Assembly (NCBI GenBank): GCA_946415315.1
Contig: CAMKRZ010000007.1
Location: 52,602-116,601 of the forward strand
Reading direction: 5' to 3'
Length of the DNA stretch: 64,000 nucleotides
Source: an uncultured Lachnoclostridium sp.
Lineage (GTDB): Bacteria; Bacillota; Clostridia; Lachnospirales; Lachnospiraceae
In this document: positions 1-9,681 of the stretch, in pieces
How the letters are laid out: each line of letters begins with the position of its first letter
Position numbering within the stretch: position 1 is the stretch's first letter
Program-made: the position numbers and the translations under genes
Notes under the pieces: model-generated
What the model saw: only the letters and a program-made list of their open reading frames with translations
Databases searched by the model: none
Told to the model about the DNA's origin: nothing

Positions 1-99
1 TTCCGGAACAACTACACTGATCCCCTTGAGCGCGAGGAAATTACCTCCCGCCACAGGAAAGCTGCGCGTGACCTGTTCGGTTTTTAAAATTTCTTTCAT
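1..99 (-). CDS. ABC transporter ATP-binding protein, N-terminal fragment (runs off window)
   Basis: Reading the minus strand from an ATG at 99-97 gives a protein beginning MKEILKTEQVTRSF and continuing through a LALKGIS stretch to the window edge. This pattern is the start of a LolD/MacB-type ATPase, in which a short strand pair precedes the Walker A loop; the loop itself lies outside the window. A GGAGG site sits 5 nt upstream and overlaps the stop codon region of the FtsX permease gene. The two products are therefore probably translated together and form one exporter, with this subunit as the cytoplasmic motor. Only 33 residues are visible, so the family call rests on this short stretch plus context. 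Confidence 0.75.
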   Translation of the reverse strand, partial: MKEILKTEQVTRSFPVAGGNFLALKGISVVVPE

Positions 100-111
100 G
101 GCAGCCTCCTA

Positions 112-2964
112 TCAGTCTTCGCCAAGCTTGAGCGCCTGGTTGATCTTGATCTTCGAAAGCAGTACGGAAATCACCGTGATGCACAGGGACAGCATGACTG
201 CCACCACGACACCGATCTGGATCAGATCGCCGGGCTGCATGATCGTCTTCGACGGAAGCGTCTGCAACTTCGGAGAATATGCGATCTGGATCAGCGGAAT
301 AAACAGTTTTGAAGCCAGCACACCGACACCCGCGCCGAACAGGATCGGAAGAACGGAACCGAAGAAATGCTCGTTGACCAGCATACGGATCAGTTCGTTC
401 ATTGACATACCCATAGCACGATAAATACCGAAGATCAGCTCTCTTGCCCGGATGGACGTGATCCAGAAGATCAGGAATCCGATCGCGCACAGAACGAGCA
501 CAACGATGAACGTGATCGTCAACATACCGTTCGTCACCTGGAAATACGGATCGTTCTTCAGCTCAACCATATCCTGGGTGCGGTCCGTAAAGGTCTTGTA
601 CGAGATCTTATTTTCCGTCGACCAGTCGTAGAAGAAATCGGTATTCCCGTTCGTCTTGATCCAGATCTCATACGGCAGGACCGGATAGTCGAGCAAAATG
701 TTATCGTAGTTGCAGACAGCCAGATAATGAGGGATTGTCTCGATCTCACCGTTCTTGGCTTTCTGCTCGCCCCATTTTTCGTAACCCGGCCAGTAGTCAA
801 TAATGGCAACGACCGTCAGGCTCTTGCGCCCCAGGGACTTTTTCATGTCGTCAAACCGTTCGATGACCATCGTGTCACCGACATTCAGCGTGCTGTATTC
901 CGCAAGATTTCTGGAGATGATCACACCTTCCGGATTTCCGGCAAGCGCGTTCAGATCCTCATACCAGTGATGCTCCGAAACGCCCTGCGGCATCCATGCG
1001 GCGTGTCCGAACTCGTACGTATTGACAGCCATCAGCTCGAGGTTTTCGATCGGTTCGCTTCCGATGACTACATGCGCATTCCAGTCGTGGATCACGCGTG
1101 TCATCGTCACGACATCATCTTTATACTGCTCTGCCATACGTTCAAAGCGTGTATAGTCCGCTTCTTTGTACTGCAGTTTGGATGCATATCCGAGTTTGAT
1201 ATTGTTGGCATTGCTCTGCCAGTTTTCCTTCACGACAATATCCGCACCGTCCGTATAACCGATCCGCTCTTCTTCGTTCTGGTTCACCGTTCTCGCGATA
1301 TTGGCATTGAAAATACCGAGTGCGATCGTCAGCACGAGGAAAACCGTAATGAAGCTTTGCTTGTGCGCATCTCTCGTGATCTGCAGGAACGATGCATATG
1401 AGGCCGGTTTCCAGAACTTTCTTCCGATACGGAAAATGAGCCTTGACAGAAGCGGGATCACTCGCAGGAACACGATCGCGCAGCTCAGGATGAACAGTGA
1501 CGCCGAGAAGAACAGCATCGGATTGACTGCCTCGCCCTTTGCGATGGACTGCATCAGTTTCTCTTTCTGGTTGTTGAAATCATAATATCCGTACAGCGCA
1601 AGACCAAGCAGCGCAAAATCCAGGAACATACGCTGCCACAAAGGCTGCGTCTTCTTTCTCTTTCTGGCCTTCTGCTCAACGATACTGAATCTGGCATACT
1701 TCAGTACCGGAAGAGTCATGATCAGAATGCCGCTTGCACAGCTTACCAGCGCATATTTGATCGCCTCGGAGGTGATCCGCACATTCATGGACCTGCGTCC
1801 CACAAATTCCAGGAATGCGTTCGTAGATCCGAATACGTGACACAGCAGGTATCCGAACGGAATACCGACTATGATTGCTATGGCACCGAGTATCGTGGAT
1901 TGCAGAAGATACATCAATAACAGCTGAAGCCGGCTTACGCCACGGCTCTTCATCATCGCAATCTCGCCCTGTTCAATGTCGATCACCTGGTTGGAAACCA
2001 TGAAGATAAACACAGCAAGAAGGACAAGAACAGGAACCTGCAGGATCCAAATGGTGGATTTAACTTTGGATGAATCCTTGAGGAACTGTTCAAAGATTTC
2101 ATTATAATTACAATACGGCGTGTACAGGCAATTAGGGTTATCGTAATCTTCCTTCAGGTCACGATACACGGAAAGCATCTTCTCAACCTGCTCCGTCTCA
2201 ATATCCTCATAGTTATAGAGAATATGATAGTTCGCACGGATACTGCCGGAAACGCGTTCTCCGTCGAGAAAACTTGATACGAACAGGTTCTGAGGGATAA
2301 AGAATTCCTGCTGATACGACAGTGGATCGTTTACCCAGTAGATGTCCTCCTGCTCACTCGCGCGGAACACGCCTACGACACGGATCCGGATATCCGCTCC
2401 GTCCAGTGTTTTATAGCTGTAAATTTCGATCACGTCGTCGAGAATGATATTGGAAGTAAGGTACACTTTCTCATTGATCACGCACTCGATAATACCGTCT
2501 TCTTCAGGCGTATCGGAATACATGCGTCCTGCAACGATATCAACATGGTCCTCGAGATTCGAAAGAGACGCGAGCTTGAGTTTAAGACCGGAATTGCCGG
2601 AGCGGCTCACTTCGAATTTCGCATTCTGCACAAAGGCCATGGAAAGGAAAGTAACCTTTTCGTCCGCCTTCTGTCCGAACATTTCCTCTGTCTTATCCGC
2701 AACGGTAAGATAATCGTCAAAATAATTGGAATGATTTTTCTCGAGAGTCGTGTTGCTCAACGTGGTATCCAGAGTCAGCATGCCGGGATAACTGTTGTTC
2801 TTCTCAAGGTATGCGTTCATTCTCTTGGTCAGCATTTTCTGCAGTGCCGCATGTGAATACATCGGGCTGCAGCACGCGATGCCCACAAGAAGAATGTTAC
2901 CGATCAGGATACTGAGGATCAGCCACTTTTTGTTTAATAATTTTTGGAAAATAAAGCGAAACAT
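112..2964 (-). CDS. FtsX-like ABC transporter permease, double-domain (950 aa)
   Basis: The protein is a large integral-membrane permease with two FtsX/MacB-type core domains. A first TM helix at about residues 14-33 is followed by a 270-residue extracytoplasmic domain. A TM bundle spans roughly 300-560, a second extracytoplasmic domain about 580-830, and three TM helices about 840-945. This 10-TM layout resembles LolE/YtrF-like permeases in which two four-TM units are joined in one chain. The start has a GGAGG site 5 nt upstream that overlaps the TAG stop of the adaptor gene. Downstream the ATPase begins after 12 nt. With two adaptor lipoproteins upstream, it is likely the membrane core of an efflux or lipoprotein/peptide export complex. 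The substrate cannot be read from the sequence. Confidence 0.85.
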   Translation of the reverse strand: MFRFIFQKLLNKKWLILSILIGNILLVGIACCSPMYSHAALQKMLTKRMNAYLEKNNSYPGMLTLDTTLSNTTLEKNHSNYFDDYLTVADKTEEMFGQKADEKVTFLSMAFVQNAKFEVSRSGNSGLKLKLASLSNLEDHVDIVAGRMYSDTPEEDGIIECVINEKVYLTSNIILDDVIEIYSYKTLDGADIRIRVVGVFRASEQEDIYWVNDPLSYQQEFFIPQNLFVSSFLDGERVSGSIRANYHILYNYEDIETEQVEKMLSVYRDLKEDYDNPNCLYTPYCNYNEIFEQFLKDSSKVKSTIWILQVPVLVLLAVFIFMVSNQVIDIEQGEIAMMKSRGVSRLQLLLMYLLQSTILGAIAIIVGIPFGYLLCHVFGSTNAFLEFVGRRSMNVRITSEAIKYALVSCASGILIMTLPVLKYARFSIVEQKARKRKKTQPLWQRMFLDFALLGLALYGYYDFNNQKEKLMQSIAKGEAVNPMLFFSASLFILSCAIVFLRVIPLLSRLIFRIGRKFWKPASYASFLQITRDAHKQSFITVFLVLTIALGIFNANIARTVNQNEEERIGYTDGADIVVKENWQSNANNIKLGYASKLQYKEADYTRFERMAEQYKDDVVTMTRVIHDWNAHVVIGSEPIENLELMAVNTYEFGHAAWMPQGVSEHHWYEDLNALAGNPEGVIISRNLAEYSTLNVGDTMVIERFDDMKKSLGRKSLTVVAIIDYWPGYEKWGEQKAKNGEIETIPHYLAVCNYDNILLDYPVLPYEIWIKTNGNTDFFYDWSTENKISYKTFTDRTQDMVELKNDPYFQVTNGMLTITFIVVLVLCAIGFLIFWITSIRARELIFGIYRAMGMSMNELIRMLVNEHFFGSVLPILFGAGVGVLASKLFIPLIQIAYSPKLQTLPSKTIMQPGDLIQIGVVVAVMLSLCITVISVLLSKIKINQALKLGED

Positions 2965-2972
2965 GGATCCTC

Positions 2973-5213
2973 CTAATGAACCAGAATGGTATCGTCTTCC
3001 CTGAGTCCGTCAACAACCCAGCAGGTCTCGTCAACGTTGCGCATCACGCAGATGTATCGCTTCACAACACATCCCTGTGCATCGTACACCCAGACATACG
3101 GCTTGCCTTTGTTGATCTCATAGGCTTCGCTGTCAAATTTAAACGATTCCGCATCCTTGTACTCTTCCTGCTGAGGCTGTCCCCAACCGCCCCAGTCGCC
3201 GAAATTGCCGCCCTGCCAGCCGCCTTGCTGCTGATTACCGGTCTGTCTGGTCTCGGTTTCTTTCTTTTCGTCGTGATAGACAAGCTTCTTGTCAATAATA
3301 AGGCTGTCGATCACGCCGTACTCATCATAGTAGAGGATACCGGTCGCTCCGGCTTCCGCATACTGGTCGGGATTGTCCAGCACAACATACACAACGGCTT
3401 TATCAGATGCGTCCGCCGGGCGAACATTCGGCGCGGAAATGACATGCGCGTCGAAGTTGTGTTCCTGTCCGTCCACCATCGAGTTAACCGTAACCTTCTG
3501 ACCATACCTGAGACGATATCCCTGCTTGATCGAAGTGAGCTGGAAACTGTATGAATCCAGATCATACGTGTTGAACAGGATTTCACCTTCGTTCAGCGCC
3601 GTGCCGACGCGGTAACGGGAAACGTCGCTCAGAACGCAGTCCTTCTTCGCTCTGATCACGACTTCCTGTCCGTCCCATTCCGTAAAATTCTGAATGCGTT
3701 CGTTAAGTTTTGTGATCTCTTCGTTCGCTTCATCATCGAGATTCTGAAGTTTTTCCTTGAGATCGGAGAGGTCCATTTCTGCGATCGCATACTCAAGCGA
3801 GGAAGATTTCATTTTCTTCATCTTCTTCTCGAGTTCCTCGATCTGATCGAGGAACAGTTCTCTCTGTTCCTCATAGGTGTCCGTATATTTCCGTAGATCA
3901 ACCTTCGCCTGTTCGAGATCCGCGCGTCCGACATTCGCCTTAACGGTAAAAATCGGATCGCCTTCCTTCACGACGATATTGATAATACCTTTGATATGGA
4001 TTTCCGTAATTTCACCGGGAACAATATTCTCGAACGGCTCTACTTCGCGCGCAACCTTCTGTGCGCCGGAGCAACCGATATGTTCCGTATAAACAACTCG
4101 TTCCGGCTTCAGTGTCTCATACTTAGCTCCGAAACGTGCGAGATCTTTCGCGATATATACAACATCCCCCTCGGAAAGTCCGGAAACGATCTCGGTGTCA
4201 TTCAGACCGGAATCTCCGACCGTCACTTCGCGGGACTCCATGAAACCGTCCCGAACCAACATGACCGTGTCAAGTTTTCCGTTCTTGACAATTGCAGCTG
4301 TCGGAACCGTGTATACGGGCTCCTTTGATTTCTTGCTGAAAACAAACTGAACATAATCGCCGATCGCTACCGAATCGTCCAGGTCAGCCGTAAAATACGT
4401 ATCGTATTCATTGCCTGTTCTCTCAAGCTTATACAGTTCTTCGTCCGTGTAAGGGATGTATTTTACGTCATAGGACTTCTCCCCGATGTACGCTTTTACA
4501 TCCGTGAACTCATCATAATCCGCGCGGGAAATAAAGCTGCACGCGAGTTGCTTCGTATCGTCTTTTGCAATCGAAAGGAACGTTGCATCCTTGCGGATCG
4601 GGTCTCCGTCTTCATAGACGCTCTGGTACACAACGACACCGTCGCAGGGGCTGTACAGTTTGGACTCCTGAAGTTCCTGCTTCTTCTTCTCGAGTTCCTC
4701 TACATCCTTCTCGATCAGTTTCGCCTGCTCGGCATGACTCCGGTCAAAATTCAACTGCATTTCCTGAATCTGCAGTTTGATCATCTTGGACTCGTACGAA
4801 CTTCCGAGCTGTTTCGCAGTATTTTTCAGTTCTTTGATCCGCTTATTAAACTGTTCGATATCATAATCGTACTCGGTTTTTTCTCTCTCAAGGGCAATTT
4901 CCATTCTCTTGATGGTATCCTCAAGTTCCGGATTAAACTCCATCAGGAGTTGACCCTTCGTAACATGATCGCCCAAAACAACGGCTACCTGATATGCGCT
5001 CGTGTCATAGGAAAATGACAGATTGACACATTCCGGAACGACATAGCCACCGGTGCACTGCACGGAAGTCAGATATTGTTTGGAAACTATGCAGACTGCG
5101 TTTGCCGTCTCAATCGGGTGCAGAAGCTCCGGTGTCTCCGGCTCCGGTTTTCCGCATCCGGAGAGCGACAGCAACAAAACAGCCGTAAGAAGTATTGCTA
5201 GAATTCTTTTCAT
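2973..5213 (-). CDS. Lipoprotein with two tandem HlyD/RND-adaptor-like modules (746 aa)
   Basis: A short signal peptide ending in a lipobox (LSGC, Cys at about residue 20) predicts a membrane-anchored lipoprotein on the outer face. The body shows the adaptor pattern twice. A beta-barrel/lipoyl-like half is interrupted by a long Glu/Lys-rich coiled coil at about 105-180. A second lipoyl-like stretch begins near 385 and has its own coiled coil at about 430-510. Near 665-690 there is a Gly/Trp/Gln/Asn-rich insert. Most family members have only one module, so this looks like an internal duplication or fusion. The ATG at 5213 is chosen over the upstream TTG because an AGAGG site lies 6 nt before it. 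It sits in an operon between the shorter adaptor and the FtsX permease. Confidence 0.8.
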   Translation of the reverse strand: MKRILAILLTAVLLLSLSGCGKPEPETPELLHPIETANAVCIVSKQYLTSVQCTGGYVVPECVNLSFSYDTSAYQVAVVLGDHVTKGQLLMEFNPELEDTIKRMEIALEREKTEYDYDIEQFNKRIKELKNTAKQLGSSYESKMIKLQIQEMQLNFDRSHAEQAKLIEKDVEELEKKKQELQESKLYSPCDGVVVYQSVYEDGDPIRKDATFLSIAKDDTKQLACSFISRADYDEFTDVKAYIGEKSYDVKYIPYTDEELYKLERTGNEYDTYFTADLDDSVAIGDYVQFVFSKKSKEPVYTVPTAAIVKNGKLDTVMLVRDGFMESREVTVGDSGLNDTEIVSGLSEGDVVYIAKDLARFGAKYETLKPERVVYTEHIGCSGAQKVAREVEPFENIVPGEITEIHIKGIINIVVKEGDPIFTVKANVGRADLEQAKVDLRKYTDTYEEQRELFLDQIEELEKKMKKMKSSSLEYAIAEMDLSDLKEKLQNLDDEANEEITKLNERIQNFTEWDGQEVVIRAKKDCVLSDVSRYRVGTALNEGEILFNTYDLDSYSFQLTSIKQGYRLRYGQKVTVNSMVDGQEHNFDAHVISAPNVRPADASDKAVVYVVLDNPDQYAEAGATGILYYDEYGVIDSLIIDKKLVYHDEKKETETRQTGNQQQGGWQGGNFGDWGGWGQPQQEEYKDAESFKFDSEAYEINKGKPYVWVYDAQGCVVKRYICVMRNVDETCWVVDGLREDDTILVH

Positions 5214-5222
5214 GATCAACCT

Positions 5223-6293
5223 CTACTTAAGAATCACGGTTTCGCCCGGAACCAGGCCGGAAATAATCTCGGTACGGTTTTCCTCGTAATCCGGCTTGCT
5301 CTTTACGGAAAGTCCGATTTCAACAAACCGGATTGAACGCATCCCGTCCTCGTCTGTCACATAGACGGCATCGCGGTCATCGATCTTACGAAGCGCATCC
5401 GTCGGAATGTAAACAACATTGGTTCGGTAACCGGTCTCTAAAATGATGTTTCCGTTCATGCCGATGGTAAGCGCGTCGTCCGGCTTCAGCGGTTCCAGGA
5501 AAAATGTGGCGGAACTTCCTCCGGTGTTTCGCTTGATCTTGACAACCTCGCACTCATACGAGCCGTTGTTGGTCGTGATGGTAAAGATATCACCGAAATG
5601 ATACAGGGAATCATCCGTTGTCGCGAACGTGAAGCCCGTCTTCTCGGAACGGATTGTAATGTATTTTTCGCCGGCATTGATACGGCCGTTGAGCCACTGC
5701 GGTATGTCTTTAATGTAATCCACCACACCGTCGATACCCGCGACCAGTTTGCGTCCGTTCAAATCTGTCTCAAGCTCACCGAGCCGAATGTCGGCAACGT
5801 ACTTCCGTCCCGCGCATTCCTCGTAGTTGTTAGTCGCTCTTTTGAGTGCGGATTCGTCGTATTTCTTGCCGTACTTCTTGGCTAACTCGGCGCGTTCCTT
5901 CTCGATGTTGAGAAGACCTTCATAATACTCCGTCTCTTCCTCAAGCTGTGCACACAATTCACGGCAGGACGCCAGTTCTTCCTCGATGTTGTCGGTTGAA
6001 AGCTCTGCCAAAACATCTCCGGCATGCACCTTCTGTCCGACCGTCACGTACGTTTCCTTAATCGACTCACCGCCTATACTGAAGCTTAAACTCTGTGTCA
6101 TCTGGTATTGGTACGTGCATTTTACGGAAACATAATCCCGGATATTGCCGGTCTTTACCTCCGCCGTCGTAAAATACTCGTCATCGACTGTCTGGACCAC
6201 AGGCGCTTTCTTCATCTCCTCCTCCGCGGGAAGGATCCCGCAGCCGGATAGAAGCAGTGCAGCAGCAAGAAACAGTCCTACCGCCTTTTTCAT
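5223..6293 (-). CDS. HlyD-family efflux adaptor lipoprotein (356 aa)
   Basis: The N-terminus is a lipoprotein signal (MKKAVG, hydrophobic core, LLSGC lipobox). A lipoyl-like beta region with VGQKVHAGDVLAEL at about 80-95 follows, then a coiled-coil hairpin rich in Glu/Leu at about 100-160. A return lipoyl strand (NGRKLVAGIDGVVD) and beta-barrel segments run to the end, closing with the SGLVPGETVILK pattern of MacA/HlyD adaptors. The open frame extends farther upstream, but the ATG at 6293 has a CGGAGG site 5 nt away and begins the signal peptide. It is the first gene of a four-gene efflux operon (adaptor, double adaptor, permease, ATPase). Its coiled coil is shorter than in Gram-negative MacA, as expected without a TolC channel. 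Confidence 0.85.
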   Translation of the reverse strand: MKKAVGLFLAAALLLSGCGILPAEEEMKKAPVVQTVDDEYFTTAEVKTGNIRDYVSVKCTYQYQMTQSLSFSIGGESIKETYVTVGQKVHAGDVLAELSTDNIEEELASCRELCAQLEEETEYYEGLLNIEKERAELAKKYGKKYDESALKRATNNYEECAGRKYVADIRLGELETDLNGRKLVAGIDGVVDYIKDIPQWLNGRINAGEKYITIRSEKTGFTFATTDDSLYHFGDIFTITTNNGSYECEVVKIKRNTGGSSATFFLEPLKPDDALTIGMNGNIILETGYRTNVVYIPTDALRKIDDRDAVYVTDEDGMRSIRFVEIGLSVKSKPDYEENRTEIISGLVPGETVILK

Positions 6294-6362
6294 AAAAACC
6301 TCCGTAAGGTACCTGACTTTGTCAGGTTCCTGTGTTGTTTGTGTCGGAAAGCCCCGACATGC

Positions 6363-6388
6363 ATCATGAGCGCACAGGCGCTCATGAT
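6363..6388. repeat. Perfect 10-bp inverted repeat upstream of the efflux operon
   Basis: The arms ATCATGAGCG and CGCTCATGAT flank a 6-nt loop. It lies 90 nt after the fhs stop and 70 nt before the first adaptor gene. There is no T-run on either side, so it is a poor intrinsic terminator. Nearby, GTTAACCG occurs twice on the minus strand (about 6390-6418). An operator or an RNA hairpin in the efflux leader is possible. The function is not established. Confidence 0.5.
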
Positions 6389-6477
6389 CGGTTAACAATT
6401 TTGTTGTTGCCGGTTAACGGCGTATATACGAAAAATGTATTCGTCTGACAGGAAACTCTTTCGAATCAGTCCCTGGA

Positions 6478-8148
6478 TCAGAACAGTCCGTCGATCTTTC
6501 CCTCATCGTTCACATCGATGCGTTCTGCGGCCGGGGACTTCGGAAGACCGGGCATCGTCATGATCGTGCCGGTGATCGCAACAACGAAGCCGGCACCTGC
6601 CGAGACATATACCTCACGAACATTTACCGTAAAGTTCGTCGGACGGCCGAGTTTCTTCGGATCGTCGGACAAAGAATACTGCGTCTTCGCCATGCAAACC
6701 GGCATATTGCCGAAGCCAAGTTCGGTCAGACGATCGAGAGTCGTCAATGCAGCCGGATCAAACGATACGCCGTCGGCGCCGTAAATCTTCTTTGCAACCG
6801 TCTCAATCTTCTCCTTGAGAGGCATCTCGTCCGGATAGAGGGTATGGAAATTGCTCGGTTTCGTCTCAAGCGTGTTCAGAAGATGCTCGGCAAGCTCAAT
6901 GCCGCCGTCACCGCCCTTGCCCCATACCTCGGAAAGAGCGAAATCGCAGCCTCTCTCGCGGCAGAAGTTCTCAACGTAGGAAAGCTCGGCTTCCGTATCC
7001 TCCGTGAAACGGTTCAGTGTCACGACTACAGGCACATCGTACTCTTTCAGATTCTCAATATGCTTCTCCAGGTTGACAATACCTGCCTTAAGTGCTTCCA
7101 GATTTTCCGAACCGAGATCTGTCTTCGGAACACCGCCGTTGTACTTGAGCGCGCGAACCGTTGCCACAAGCACGATCGCATCGGGCTTAAGTCCTGCCAT
7201 ACGACATTTGATGTCAAGGAACTTCTCAGCACCGAGATCTGCACCGAAGCCGGCTTCCGTGATCACGTAATCAGCGAGCGAAAGTGCCGCTTTAGTTGCA
7301 CGCACGCTGTTGCAGCCGTGCGCGATGTTGGCAAACGGACCACCGTGAACAAGAGCGGGAGTATTTTCAATCGTCTGGATCAGGTTCGGACGGATGGCAT
7401 CCTTGAGAAGCGCCGCCATGGAGCCGACAGCCTTGAGGTCGGCTGCAGTCACCGGTGTTCCGTCATAGCGGTACGCGACAATGATGCGTCCGAGACGCTT
7501 CTTGAGGTCTGCAATATCGTCAGCAAGGCAGAGAATTGCCATGATCTCTGAAGCAACCGTAATGATAAAATGATCCTCTCTCACGACACCGTCAGATTTT
7601 TTTCCGAGACCGATGACAATGTTTCGAAGGGCCCTGTCGTTCATGTCGAGGCAGCGCTTCCAGACAACCTGTTTCGGGTCAATGCCGAGCGCATTGCCCT
7701 GCATGATATGATTGTCAAGCATTGCTGCAAGAAGGTTGTTCGCGGAAGTGATCGCATGAAAATCACCCGTAAAATGAAGGTTCAGATCTTCCATCGGAAC
7801 AACCTGCGCATAACCGCCGCCGGCAGCACCGCCCTTGATTCCGAAGCACGGTCCGAGGGACGGCTCGCGGAGAGCGATCACGGCCTTCTTGCCGAGCTTA
7901 CCAAGTGCCTCGCCGAGGCCGACAGTCGTAGTAGTCTTTCCTTCCCCTGCGGGAGTCGGATTGATGGCAGTCACAAGGACCAGCTTGCCCTGCGGCTTTC
8001 CTTCAAGCGTCTTCAGAAAATCATCCGAAAGCTTCGCCTTGTACTTGCCGTACAGTTCCAGATCATCCATGACGATGTCAAGTTTTTTCGCTACTTCCCA
8101 GATGGGTTGCAAAGTTGCTTCCTGTGCGATTTGAATATCGGTCTTCAT
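6478..8148 (-). CDS. fhs: Formate--tetrahydrofolate ligase (556 aa)
   Basis: This cytosolic enzyme makes 10-formyl-THF from formate, THF and ATP, feeding C1 metabolism and, in acetogens, the methyl branch of the Wood-Ljungdahl route. The ATP-binding P-loop [12 protein letters not shown] is at about residues 64-75, and the family segments [28 protein letters not shown] and NNLLAA follow in order. The length of 556 matches the usual 555-560. A GGAGG site sits 7 nt before the ATG. It is a single-gene unit with a clear promoter about 130 nt upstream. No other C1 genes are beside it, so whether it serves acetogenesis or purine/formyl supply cannot be decided here. Confidence 0.97.
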   Translation of the reverse strand: MKTDIQIAQEATLQPIWEVAKKLDIVMDDLELYGKYKAKLSDDFLKTLEGKPQGKLVLVTAINPTPAGEGKTTTTVGLGEALGKLGKKAVIALREPSLGPCFGIKGGAAGGGYAQVVPMEDLNLHFTGDFHAITSANNLLAAMLDNHIMQGNALGIDPKQVVWKRCLDMNDRALRNIVIGLGKKSDGVVREDHFIITVASEIMAILCLADDIADLKKRLGRIIVAYRYDGTPVTAADLKAVGSMAALLKDAIRPNLIQTIENTPALVHGGPFANIAHGCNSVRATKAALSLADYVITEAGFGADLGAEKFLDIKCRMAGLKPDAIVLVATVRALKYNGGVPKTDLGSENLEALKAGIVNLEKHIENLKEYDVPVVVTLNRFTEDTEAELSYVENFCRERGCDFALSEVWGKGGDGGIELAEHLLNTLETKPSNFHTLYPDEMPLKEKIETVAKKIYGADGVSFDPAALTTLDRLTELGFGNMPVCMAKTQYSLSDDPKKLGRPTNFTVNVREVYVSAGAGFVVAITGTIMTMPGLPKSPAAERIDVNDEGKIDGLF

Positions 8149-8277
8149 GCTGCATCCTCCGTTTTGTTATGTTTTATGGTTTTATTTTCCATTGTCAGCC
8201 AATCTTTTTTGCGTTCTTTTTACCTGCTGTTACGCAGTTTGCGATCGTGCGAAATGCAGAAAACACAAACCTTATGT

Positions 8278-8306
8278 ATTATAGCAAATTCCCTGCTGTT
8301 TTCCAA
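8278..8306 (-). promoter_or_regulatory. Sigma-A type promoter for fhs
   Basis: On the minus strand TTGGAA (8306-8301) and TATAAT (8283-8278) are separated by exactly 17 nt. It lies about 130 nt before the fhs start and after the manA terminator. The 8149-8469 gap of about 320 bases holds only this promoter, the untranslated leader and that terminator. I could not recognise a THF riboswitch or other known RNA in the leader. Confidence 0.8.
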
Positions 8307-8410
8307 CCTTGTTCCTACTCGAAAAATGTGTAATTTCAGTGAATTTGGAAATGTCACTGCGGAGTTCCTTTCCAGTGTTTTCAGTATTTCGAAATTATAG
8401 TTATCCGTGA

Positions 8411-8449
8411 CAATAAAACGGAGGAATGCCGCTTCTGCTTCATTCCTCC
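8411..8449 (-). terminator. Intrinsic terminator after manA
   Basis: A 9-bp stem GGAGGAATG/CATTCCTCC with a 12-nt loop is followed on the minus strand by GTTTTATTG. It begins about 20 nt past the manA stop. Confidence 0.85.
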
Positions 8450-8469
8450 TATAGAGCAAAATGATATTG

Positions 8470-9408
8470 TCACACTCTCGTTACGATCGCAGTAAATTTT
8501 CCGACTGCGTGCATGGTTCCGTAGCCGGCCGTCAACACCATATGGTTTCCTTTTTCCACGCGGCTTCCGTCCAGATAACCGGAACCTTCGATGACACTCA
8601 TCGTGTGGAACATTCCTGACAATGGAACGTCAGCAGAACCTTCAACTTCAAGTTTGTACACCGTATAGAAACGGCAGTCAAAGTACTTCGTAAGCTTTGC
8701 GGAAGGCATGGAGCACGTGACAGGGCGGATCTCCTTCGGTTCGAACGGAGTTCGGATCACGTCAATGCTCTGCTGCGTGTGTAACGGCCGTTTCTTACCG
8801 TTCTGCAGACGGTCGTAATCGTACAGACGATACGTAATGTCACTGCTCTCCTGCGTCTCCAGGATCATCGTCCCGGCTTTGATCGCATGTACGGTGCCGG
8901 GCTCAATCTGGAAGAAGTCCCCGGCTTTGACCGGAATCTCACGGATCAGCTCGCGAAACCGTCCTTCATTGATCATCTGAGCAAGTTCTTCCTTCGTCTT
9001 TGCGTGATGTCCGATCACGATGGATGCGCCAGGTTTTGCATCCAGAACATACCAGCATTCTGTCTTGCCGCAGGCGCCGTTCTCGTGTACACGGGCATAC
9101 TCATCATCCGGGTGAACCTGAATGCTCAAATCATCCTGTGCATCGATAATCTTGATCAGCAGCGGAAAATCCTTCGGACCTTTCTCTTTGTCCACACCGA
9201 ACAGCTCCGGCTCGTTGATCCACAGGTCGTCAAGCCTGCGTCCCTGATACTTTCCTCCGCTCACGGTACAGCAGCTGGAAGCATATGCACTGACACCCCA
9301 GCACTCTCCGACATGATCGGATGGCAGGGAATAGCCGTACTCGGACAACCTTGTTCCGCCCCAAAGACTCTCTTTCAAAACCGGTTTCAGAAAAATGATC
9401 TGTTTCAT
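8470..9408 (-). CDS. manA: Mannose-6-phosphate isomerase, class I (312 aa)
   Basis: This zinc-dependent cytosolic enzyme interconverts mannose-6-P and fructose-6-P. The zinc-site segments are clear: QVHPDD (97-102), KTECWY (115-120) and GTVHAI (171-176), with ETQESSD and TYRLYDYDR following. The length of 312 fits the short Bacillus type. The N-terminus LKPVLKESLWGG aligns with family starts, so ATG 9408 looks right. Yet there is no good Shine-Dalgarno, and a strong hairpin ends 10 nt before the start. It follows the phosphoglucomutase and GH26-like genes, which suggests hexose-phosphate or mannose entry, though the operon link is uncertain because of the 272-nt gap. Confidence 0.95.
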   Translation of the reverse strand: MKQIIFLKPVLKESLWGGTRLSEYGYSLPSDHVGECWGVSAYASSCCTVSGGKYQGRRLDDLWINEPELFGVDKEKGPKDFPLLIKIIDAQDDLSIQVHPDDEYARVHENGACGKTECWYVLDAKPGASIVIGHHAKTKEELAQMINEGRFRELIREIPVKAGDFFQIEPGTVHAIKAGTMILETQESSDITYRLYDYDRLQNGKKRPLHTQQSIDVIRTPFEPKEIRPVTCSMPSAKLTKYFDCRFYTVYKLEVEGSADVPLSGMFHTMSVIEGSGYLDGSRVEKGNHMVLTAGYGTMHAVGKFTAIVTRV

Positions 9409-9418
9409 AATAATCCAA

Positions 9419-9449
9419 CACGGTCGTGCTGTCAGACAGCGCGACCGTG
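9419..9449 (-). repeat. Strong hairpin immediately upstream of manA
   Basis: Two 15-nt arms (CACGGTCGTGCTGTC and GACAGCGCGACCGTG) pair with a single wobble position and essentially no spacer. The base of the stem lies 10 nt from the manA ATG, where a ribosome-binding site is expected. The flank toward manA (TTGGATTATT) is only moderately T-rich. It could be a terminator for upstream transcription or a translational control element. The remainder of the 9409-9681 gap shows no gene. Confidence 0.6.
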
Positions 9450-9681
9450 CAAATTCCTTTCATGGCATGTGCAATTCACACGTTGGCATCATCGTACCAT
9501 AACGCCGCTGAAATAAATTGTACATTTCCACACAAATCAATTAGAAAACACTGATTATTGTATGAATTCGATTGACGCATTCGCTTAATCCAACACGAAA
9601 TACACTCCCTCGAAGCGGACATTCCGTTGCTCATTCGAGCAATTCAACGAAGGCACCGGTTAGTCGTTGTTAATTCTACAA

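Noticed and set aside
8149..8277. Possible THF riboswitch in the fhs leader
   Set aside because: The leader is long enough, but I could not find the conserved paired elements of that class; it looks unstructured and A-rich.
8220..8459. Minus-strand open frame between manA and fhs (79 codons)
   Set aside because: It overlaps the manA terminator and the fhs promoter, and has no ribosome site or homology pattern.
9230..9463. Minus-strand open frame overlapping the manA start
   Set aside because: It runs through the manA hairpin in another frame and has no recognisable composition.
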